The notes beneath the pieces were generated by a model, which worked only from the letters and a program-made list of their open reading frames with translations, searched no databases and was not told the DNA's origin. The position numbers were made by a program, and so were the translations under genes. From Spirochaetaceae bacterium (GTDB taxonomy: Bacteria; Spirochaetota; Spirochaetia; DSM-27196; SLST01), in NCBI GenBank assembly GCA_007129695.1, contig SKVA01000055.1, positions 1-6,146 on the forward strand: 6,146 nucleotides of DNA, in the 5' to 3' direction. Each line of letters begins with the position of its first letter. The stretch's first letter is position 1. Positions 1-4,314 of the stretch are shown here, in pieces.

Positions 1-1668
1 CCGTCCGTTAAAGACGTCGTTCGGGATGTTCAGGTGCAGCCCCTTGACCTCCGCTACGTAGCCGGTCCGATCGGTCGCGCAGACGGCGCGCTGAAACACG
101 ACGCAGGTACGGTCGTCGGGCAACGCGGCGAACGCCAGCTGCGTGATCGCCTGGTCGGTGCAGCGTGCGCCTTCGTCGGTGTCGACGTCGACTCCCTCCA
201 TGATCTCACCGGAGGTCACGAACCCTCGGGTCACAGAAGTCACTGTTGAATGCAGCAACCGGCGGTGCGCGGCTCCGGTCGTGTCGCCGTCGCCGAGGAA
301 CCGGATGACCGGGCACAGGTTGCGCGACCATTCTGCGAGCGAGCTGTCCCCGGGGGGCACGCAGAGCGCCTGCCCCACCTCCCGCGCACGCCACGAGAAC
401 GAGGCGAACCGACGCGCTGAGCGGGTCAGAACCGCGCCGTGCTCCTCTTCGGACCAGTCGCCTGCGACCGCCTCGTCGAACGTGACGTGCGCCGCCGGCG
501 GCGCGTCGACCAGAGGCAGATAGTTGATGAGCATCGCGAGCGCGACGGCGCGGTCGGACTCGAGGCGGGTGAAGTAGTGCGGATTACGATCGCGAAGCCA
601 CGCCACACGATTCCCGTAGAACGACCCGTCACGGTTCGCGTCGGCCTCGCGGCGCACGAGAGCGAGTTGCCGCTCAACGAGGCCGAGCGCGTGTCCGTCG
701 CCGAAGCGGTCGGCGGCGTAGAGGAGCGCAGGAATCAGATACTCCTGACAGTACGCATACCGGACGCGCGAGTCACCGCCGATCCGCGCCAGACGCGCAT
801 CCGCGAAGATCATCCGCTTGAGCACGTTCCACAGATCACGCTGGTGGTGGTCCAGGGACTCCGGTCTGCCGGCGCGGGCCCGCTTCGCGTCAAAGTGCAG
901 GATCGCGGCGTTGCTCGCGCAGATCGCCATGTACCCGACATTCAGGTATCCGTGATGGTCGAGCGCGTAGTTCCGAAAGAAGTTCGCTCCCCGGTAGCGA
1001 TCGGAGATCGTGCGACCGGCCACGACGGTATCATCGTCGGCGTCGCTGTCGATCGACACGCCGTTGATGAAGTAGTCGTGCGCACGCTCCCTCCACGCAT
1101 TCGCGTTCGGTTCGTCAGGGTAGCGGCACGCGACGCGCCACAGCAGAGCACCGCTCCAGATATTCGACTCCGGGTTGTTCTTGCCGTCTGAAGCCCACTT
1201 TCCGCCGACGACCCCGGTGAACCGCCCGCGGCTTCCGTCGTGAAGAAGCCAGTTCGCCTCCGCGACCAATACGCGACGCAGCGCATCGTGGTCGGGAGGC
1301 TCCATTGCTTCGTCCAGATGCTCGACTCCATGGATCGCGCGTTCTACTCCGAGCATACTGATCCACGTGTTCCCCCATTGTCTACCATCGCCGCACGTCT
1401 GGTCCCCCGTCACGTGCGTCGCGAGCGCGAGCCGGAACGCCGTGAGGGCGCGACGGCGCCACCGCTCCGGGTCGCGCACACCCGGGGTCGCTGCAAGAGT
1501 GGCCGCCGCCGCAAGGTAGTTCCAGTTCGACTGAACGCCCCAGTGCAGGTACCCCGGTCCGTACCCGGAGAGGGCCGGCGTGTTGTGGTGGGGATGAACG
1601 TGCCGCTCGGCCCATTCGGCCCATCGCTCGAGAAGCTCGCGAGCATCGTCGATCAGGTTCTCAGTCAT
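1..1668 (-). CDS. Partial gene: (alpha/alpha)-toroid-like protein, possible polysaccharide lyase/heparinase-like enzyme (3' end outside window)
   Basis: The minus strand reads open without a stop from an ATG at 1668 to the left edge, giving 556 codons; the C-terminus is missing. The start is supported by AGGAG (1681-1677) eight bases upstream. Residues 1-390 are rich in helix and in Trp, Tyr and His (LHWGVQSNWNYLAAA at 41-55, QWGNTWISMLGVERA at 97-111, ESNIWSGALLWR at 167-178, ALDHHGYLNVGYMAIC at 235-250). From about 395 the sequence becomes strand-like and ends in the window at LHLNIPNDVFNGR. A helical barrel followed by a beta domain is the layout of heparinase II/III-type and related polysaccharide lyases, and N169, H238, H239 and Y241 are candidate catalytic residues by analogy only. 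No signal peptide is seen, so the protein is probably cytoplasmic, acting on imported oligosaccharides. That the ORF is a gene is nearly certain; the family call is from recalled resemblance and is moderate to low. It is divergent from the serine hydrolase at 1805. Confidence 0.85.
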   Translation of the reverse strand, partial: MTENLIDDARELLERWAEWAERHVHPHHNTPALSGYGPGYLHWGVQSNWNYLAAAATLAATPGVRDPERWRRRALTAFRLALATHVTGDQTCGDGRQWGNTWISMLGVERAIHGVEHLDEAMEPPDHDALRRVLVAEANWLLHDGSRGRFTGVVGGKWASDGKNNPESNIWSGALLWRVACRYPDEPNANAWRERAHDYFINGVSIDSDADDDTVVAGRTISDRYRGANFFRNYALDHHGYLNVGYMAICASNAAILHFDAKRARAGRPESLDHHQRDLWNVLKRMIFADARLARIGGDSRVRYAYCQEYLIPALLYAADRFGDGHALGLVERQLALVRREADANRDGSFYGNRVAWLRDRNPHYFTRLESDRAVALAMLINYLPLVDAPPAAHVTFDEAVAGDWSEEEHGAVLTRSARRFASFSWRAREVGQALCVPPGDSSLAEWSRNLCPVIRFLGDGDTTGAAHRRLLHSTVTSVTRGFVTSGEIMEGVDVDTDEGARCTDQAITQLAFAALPDDRTCVVFQRAVCATDRTGYVAEVKGLHLNIPNDVFNGR

Positions 1669-1676
1669 CCCGGGAT

Positions 1677-1681
1677 CTCCT
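1677..1681 (-). promoter_or_regulatory. Shine-Dalgarno for the toroid-type gene
   Basis: On the minus strand AGGAG lies eight bases before the ATG at 1668. It fixes the start, and the codons downstream stay open for the rest of the window. Confidence 0.7.
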
Positions 1682-1720
1682 CACGTACCGTCGTCTCACG
1701 AATCGAGGCATCGTAACCTA

Positions 1721-1754
1721 CCTGGAGAGAAGTGCGGAAGCCCCGCCTGGAGAG
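1721..1754. repeat. 9-bp direct repeat in divergent intergenic region
   Basis: CCTGGAGAG occurs at 1721-1729 and again at 1746-1754, 25 bp start to start, between the divergent genes starting at 1668 (minus) and 1805 (plus). Paired same-orientation sites between divergent genes can be regulator half-sites. Chance is possible given the short length and the purine-rich composition. Confidence 0.35.
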
Positions 1755-1756
1755 GC

Positions 1757-1785
1757 TTGCCCGGCCACGCGCGGCGTGCTACACC
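1757..1785 (+). promoter_or_regulatory. Weak sigma70-like promoter candidate for the serine hydrolase
   Basis: TTGCCC (1757-1762) and TACACC (1780-1785) are separated by 17 bases. The match to TTGACA/TATAAT is 4/6 and 3/6. The spacer carries a short inverted repeat, CACGC-GCG-GCGTG (1766-1778), which could be an operator. A transcript from here would have a very short leader just covering the Shine-Dalgarno at 1793-1799. Confidence 0.25.
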
Positions 1786-1792
1786 GGTCTCC

Positions 1793-1799
1793 GAGAGGA
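1793..1799 (+). promoter_or_regulatory. Shine-Dalgarno deciding the serine hydrolase start
   Basis: GAGAGGA ends five bases before the ATG at 1805. This favours that start over the in-frame TTG at 1757, which would add 16 residues unlike the family's usual N-terminus and has no comparable site. Confidence 0.65.
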
Positions 1800-1804
1800 T
1801 CACG

Positions 1805-3241
1805 ATGAAACTCAAGCACAGCTCCCCCGAGGCACAAGGGGTTGCCTCCGGACAGATGGATGCGTTTATCCGCGCGCTGTCGCGCGTCCCGCAAATGCAC
1901 GGGCTCGTCGTATTGCGCCATGGTGCAGTCATCGCGGACGCAGTGTGGCGTCCATACCGACGGGAAATCCCGCACATGCTCTACTCGCTGAGCAAGAGCT
2001 TCGCGTCCACTGCGGTAGGCCTCGCGGTCCACGAGGGCCTGCTGACCCTGGACGATCTGGTCATCGACCACTTTCGGGACGAGGCACCGAAGCGGCCGAG
2101 CGCTCATCTTGCGATGATGCGGGTGCGCCACCTGCTCTCCATGTCGACCGGCCACGCCGAGGACGCGACCGAAGCGACGATGCGTTCGCGAACGCACCCG
2201 TATCGCGCCTTTCTCCGGGTCCCGGTCGTCCATGAACCGGGAACGCACTTCGTCTACAACAGCGCTGCAACGTTCATGCTCGCGGCGATCGTCCAGCGGC
2301 TCACCGGCCAGACCCTGGTCGACTACCTCACCCCACGCCTGTTCGACCCGCTCGGGATCGAGACTCCGGTGTGGGACAGCCATCCCAACGGCGTGAACTT
2401 CGGTGGGTGGGGGCTCTATCTGCGCGCGATAGACATCGCGAAGTTTGGCCAGCTCTATCTTCAGCGCGGGAAGTGGGGGCGGTCGCAGCTGATCCCGCGC
2501 GACTGGATCGCCGACGCGACCCGCGCGCACGTCGATAACGGTTCAGACCCGAACTCCGACTGGAATCAGGGGTACGGCTACCAGTTCTGGCGCTGCCGTC
2601 ACAACTGCTACCGCGGGGACGGCGCCTTCGGTCAGTTCTGCATCGTGATGCCCGATCAGGACGCGGTCGTCGCGATCACCTCCGGCGTCGCATCGATGCA
2701 GTCGGTGCTCGACGCGGTGTGGAAGAAGCTGCTCCCCGCGCTCGGTTCCGCGCCGCTGCCGCCCGACGAAACCTCCGAGCAGGGTCTGGCGACCCGGATC
2801 GCGGGACTCGCGGCGAAACCGGTGCGCGGAAACGCTCGCGCCGCGATCGAAAGATCGGTAACCGGGCGCACGTTCACCTTCGAGCCGAACGACGCCACGC
2901 TCCACTCCGTATCGGTCGACTTCGTAAACGACACCTTCACGTACCGTCTGCTCGCAGGCGGCGCGCGACGCGGGACCCGGTCGATAGCGTTCGGCCGCAA
3001 TCGGTGGGTCGAAGGCACTGCGGTTCTGGGCCGACCGCACGAGTACCTGGCCGCCGCGAGCGGGGCGTGGACCTCAGAGCGCCGGTTCGAACTGTCGGTC
3101 TGCCAGCTCGACAGCCCGCATACGCTCACCTTTGGATTCGACTTCGATGTCGAGGCAGAAACCGTACGGGTCGACCACCGGATCAACGTCAGTTTCGGAC
3201 CGACAGAGCCGGCGACGATCACGGGTCGGGCTTCGCGCTGA
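1805..3241 (+). CDS. Serine hydrolase, class C beta-lactamase/PBP-like fold (beta-lactamase family protein)
   Basis: This encodes 478 residues with no signal peptide, so the product is likely cytoplasmic. The N-terminus (SSPEAQGVASGQMDAFIRAL, 6-25) is typical of beta-lactamase-fold esterases and peptidases. The nucleophile motif SxxK is S61-L-S-K64 in YSLSKSF, followed by LLSMSTG (110-116), characteristic of the family. The tyrosine motif is Y151-N-S in FVYNSAATFMLAAIVQRLTG, where classical enzymes have Y-x-N. The third motif region is RGDGAFGQF (270-278), with no KTG or HxG. Residues from about 325 to 478 form an extra strand-rich C-terminal domain (TFTFEPND, DTFTYRLLAGG, LTFGFDFDVE). Such proteins hydrolyse esters, amides or D-amino-acid peptides and usually do not confer beta-lactam resistance; the substrate cannot be told from sequence. 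It is divergent from the toroid-type gene and ends in a TGA at 3239-3241. Fold confidence is high, substrate confidence low. Confidence 0.93.
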   Translation: MKLKHSSPEAQGVASGQMDAFIRALSRVPQMHGLVVLRHGAVIADAVWRPYRREIPHMLYSLSKSFASTAVGLAVHEGLLTLDDLVIDHFRDEAPKRPSAHLAMMRVRHLLSMSTGHAEDATEATMRSRTHPYRAFLRVPVVHEPGTHFVYNSAATFMLAAIVQRLTGQTLVDYLTPRLFDPLGIETPVWDSHPNGVNFGGWGLYLRAIDIAKFGQLYLQRGKWGRSQLIPRDWIADATRAHVDNGSDPNSDWNQGYGYQFWRCRHNCYRGDGAFGQFCIVMPDQDAVVAITSGVASMQSVLDAVWKKLLPALGSAPLPPDETSEQGLATRIAGLAAKPVRGNARAAIERSVTGRTFTFEPNDATLHSVSVDFVNDTFTYRLLAGGARRGTRSIAFGRNRWVEGTAVLGRPHEYLAAASGAWTSERRFELSVCQLDSPHTLTFGFDFDVEAETVRVDHRINVSFGPTEPATITGRASR

Positions 3242-3311
3242 GGCACTCACAGCACCCACACGCCGCGACGTGGAGCAGGATTATGCTGAGTACGCGGGCT
3301 CGGCGCCGTGG

Positions 3312-3395
3312 TTAGTGGTCCGTGTCGTCCAACTGGTAGGGAGGGACTCTCACCGCGGTATTCCGGCCATCGCTCATCTGCGGTCGTTTCTTCAT
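3312..3395 (-). CDS. Possible 27-residue small protein
   Basis: On the minus strand GGAGG (3405-3401) is followed after five bases by ATG (3395), then 27 codons to a TAA at 3314-3312. The peptide starts MKKRPQMSDGR and ends in PPYQLDDTDH: a basic N-terminal half and an acidic C-terminal half, no hydrophobic segment, no Cys. Third codon positions are mostly G or C, as in the neighbouring genes. The ribosome site is the best-spaced consensus site in the window, which is the main reason to list it. No promoter was recognised just upstream, and it lies about 200 bases beyond the stop of the same-strand membrane-protein gene, so it could be on a read-through transcript. Family unknown; it may be a chance ORF. 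Confidence 0.3.
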   Translation of the reverse strand: MKKRPQMSDGRNTAVRVPPYQLDDTDH

Positions 3396-3400
3396 GCTTA

Positions 3401-3405
3401 CCTCC
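3401..3405 (-). promoter_or_regulatory. Consensus Shine-Dalgarno before the small ORF
   Basis: GGAGGT on the minus strand with five bases to ATG is an optimal arrangement, inside a region otherwise lacking genes. It is unusual because no known gene follows. Confidence 0.4.
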
Positions 3406-3531
3406 GGGTGATGCGAACGTGCTCGGAGTATTGGCCGTCCCGCGGGAGCGAGGGGGAGCCGCGTGGTCGAGATTGCGGTTGGGGTGAAGCGGGGCCGACG
3501 GTGTGGCTGCTCCCCCACCATTCGGCGAAGA

Positions 3532-3570
3532 GACCGGCCGCGGGGGCAAAGCCCTCCTCCACGGCCGATC
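3532..3570 (-). terminator. Two-tier stem-loop downstream of the membrane protein gene
   Basis: Plus-strand 3532-3540 (GACCGGCCG) pairs with 3562-3570 (CGGCCGATC) over nine pairs with one G-T wobble. Inside it, 3542-3547 (GGGGGC) pairs with 3551-3556 (GCCCTC) around a three-base loop. It begins about 33 bases past the stop of the minus-strand gene ending at 3603, which fits a 3'-end stem-loop. A run of T after the stem is lacking in both directions, so intrinsic termination is uncertain; it may instead stabilise the mRNA end or act bidirectionally between the convergent genes. Confidence 0.45.
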
Positions 3571-3602
3571 TTGTCCGTCGCCCAGCTTCTGAGGCCCGTT
3601 GG

Positions 3603-4163
3603 TTATACGCCTACGTACCCTTCAACGCGACCGACACGGCCACCGAGGCCAGCGGCGACCGCGCCGAGCAGGAGCGTGATGAATGCCCAAAGGGCGGCTG
3701 TCGCGAGCGCGTTGGCCTCCTGCTGGTTCATCGGGGTGTACCGGGCAAGAAGACCAGCGATCCGCTGGCGATCGGCATCCGAGACCTCGCCATCCTCGAG
3801 TATCTGCCGGGCCGCGTTCGTGATCTCATTGACGGCCTGCTCGCCACCAGCTTCCCTGACCTGTTCCAGGACTTCCCGTCCGCCGTCGAATGATCGTTGC
3901 AGCCCGGCGAATCTGCTGGTCACCCACCCACCAGCGAAGAGTGAAGCGATTCCGCTTATTGCCCACCAGATGTAGGCGCCTATTCCGTACGACCCGATCG
4001 ACCCGACGTCGCCGCCCATACTGAAGAGTCCTATCACCATTCCCAGTAGGAGCAGCGTTACCTGCGCGACAACCGCAATCGCGGTCCCTGCGATGACAGC
4101 TCCCCACGAGACCTTCGAGACCGTGCTGGTCCTCGGCGAAGCCGTTCTTGTTCCCTGTACCAT
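3603..4163 (-). CDS. Small integral membrane protein, three predicted helices (YrzE/'PhnA-like' type)
   Basis: This encodes 186 residues. The start ATG at 4163 follows GAGAGG (4178-4173) by nine bases; an upstream in-frame extension to 4256 would cross the divergent gene's promoter and has no family-like sequence. Predicted membrane segments are roughly 20-49 (WGAVIAGTAIAVVAQVTLLL onward), 59-84 (YGIGAYIWWAISGIASLFAG onward) and 150-175 (ANALATAALWAFITLLLGAV onward). Between the second and third lies a soluble, charged, helical loop of about 65 residues (85-149), including ITNAARQILEDGEVSDADRQ. The SWGAVIAG and GIGAYIWWAISG patterns resemble small membrane proteins often annotated YrzE-like or 'PhnA-like' (recalled, not searched), whose function is unknown; the PhnA name carries no phosphonate role here. 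A stem-loop follows the gene. It is divergent from the outer-membrane-type gene at 4315. Confidence 0.85.
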   Translation of the reverse strand: MVQGTRTASPRTSTVSKVSWGAVIAGTAIAVVAQVTLLLLGMVIGLFSMGGDVGSIGSYGIGAYIWWAISGIASLFAGGWVTSRFAGLQRSFDGGREVLEQVREAGGEQAVNEITNAARQILEDGEVSDADRQRIAGLLARYTPMNQQEANALATAALWAFITLLLGAVAAGLGGRVGRVEGYVGV

Positions 4164-4172
4164 TTTTACATA

Positions 4173-4178
4173 CCTCTC
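4173..4178 (-). promoter_or_regulatory. Shine-Dalgarno of the membrane protein gene
   Basis: GAGAGG on the minus strand is nine bases before ATG 4163. A closer ATG at 4171 is immediately followed by a TAA in its own frame, making a start-stop pair (ATG TAA) between the ribosome site and the true start. Confidence 0.6.
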
Positions 4179-4185
4179 GTTCGCG

Positions 4186-4191
4186 AATATG
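4186..4191 (-). promoter_or_regulatory. Tentative -10 element for the membrane protein gene
   Basis: CATATT on the minus strand matches TATAAT at 4/6 and sits eight bases before the ribosome site. No convincing -35 hexamer lies 16-18 bases upstream, so this is weak. Confidence 0.2.
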
Positions 4192-4197
4192 ATCCAG

Positions 4198-4212
4198 AGA
4201 CCACCTCGGTCT
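4198..4212. repeat. Short inverted repeat in divergent promoter region
   Basis: AGACC-ACCTC-GGTCT is a perfect 5-bp inverted repeat with a 5-base centre. It lies about 20 bases upstream of the -35 of the rightward promoter and close to the leftward -10 candidate, so a bound regulator could touch both. It is short enough to be chance. Confidence 0.3.
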
Positions 4213-4230
4213 GTTGCGCACCGCACACTC

Positions 4231-4259
4231 TTGACAGCAAGACGTGGCGCGGACATAGT
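4231..4259 (+). promoter_or_regulatory. Sigma70-type promoter for the outer-membrane-type gene
   Basis: A perfect TTGACA (4231-4236) is followed after 17 bases by CATAGT (4254-4259; 4/6 to TATAAT, with A, T, A and the final T kept). Transcription should start near 4266, giving a leader of about 48 bases before ATG 4315. This is the best promoter in the window, and it argues against any gene start upstream of it. Confidence 0.65.
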
Positions 4260-4274
4260 TGACTCTATTGGTCA

Positions 4275-4297
4275 TGAACGGCGACCGTCGTTGTTCA
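4275..4297 (+). promoter_or_regulatory. 23-bp dyad: possible operator or leader stem-loop
   Basis: The two half-sites are TGAAC-(2)-CGAC and GTCG-(2)-GTTCA around a single central base at 4286; every base outside the two 2-base gaps is symmetric. The gap bases are GG and TT, which would still pair as G-U in RNA. It sits about 10 bases after the expected transcription start and ends five bases before the Shine-Dalgarno region. It could bind a dimeric repressor as a roadblock, or fold into a nine-pair hairpin with a five-base loop next to the ribosome site. Confidence 0.5.
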
Positions 4298-4302
4298 GGT
4301 CC

Positions 4303-4309
4303 AGGGGAG
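4303..4309 (+). promoter_or_regulatory. Shine-Dalgarno deciding the outer-membrane-type gene start
   Basis: AGGGGAG ends five bases before ATG 4315. It supports this start, which begins a clear signal peptide, over the longer in-frame ORF reaching back to 4093 inside the divergent gene. Confidence 0.7.
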
Positions 4310-4314
4310 ACATC

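Larger units (their letters stand above)
3242..3602. other. Region between convergent genes, mostly without assigned function
   Basis: These 361 bases lie between the stops of the serine hydrolase (plus) and the membrane protein (minus). Longer open frames here on both strands are arginine- and proline-rich translations with no recognisable motif and look like GC-rich noise. Two things stand out: a 27-codon minus-strand ORF with a consensus Shine-Dalgarno (3312-3395) and a strong stem-loop (3532-3570). No tRNA-like cloverleaf, T-loop motif or insertion-sequence end was seen. No clear terminator with a T-run follows the serine hydrolase. Confidence 0.6.

Noticed and set aside
439..1191. 250-codon open frame on the plus strand
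   Set aside because: It lies entirely antisense to the continuous minus-strand gene. Its translation is Arg/Val-rich without motifs or a good ribosome site, a common shadow in GC-rich DNA.
1757..1804. N-terminal extension of the serine hydrolase to TTG 1757
   Set aside because: GAGAGGA five bases before ATG 1805 and family-like sequence starting right after it favour the shorter form. The extension would overlap the likely promoter region.
1718..2530. 270-codon open frame on the minus strand
   Set aside because: It is antisense to the serine hydrolase, whose catalytic motifs are plain on the plus strand. The translation shows no recognisable domain.
3470..3525. GC-rich stretch ending in CCCCCACCA, considered as a tRNA 3' end
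   Set aside because: No T-loop motif (GTTCRA), no D-loop GG and no matching 5' acceptor strand could be found.
3132..3893. 253-codon plus-strand frame spanning the convergent intergenic region
   Set aside because: It overlaps the 3' ends of two well-supported genes and reads antisense to the membrane protein; the sequence has no family features.
4259..4264. TTGACT considered as a second -35 hexamer
   Set aside because: The position 17 bases downstream reads CGACCG-like sequence with no -10 resemblance, and it would leave too little leader before the start.
4093..4314. N-terminal extension of the outer-membrane-type gene to 4093
   Set aside because: It would begin inside the divergent membrane-protein gene and run across a good promoter and dyad. 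The signal peptide begins at ATG 4315.
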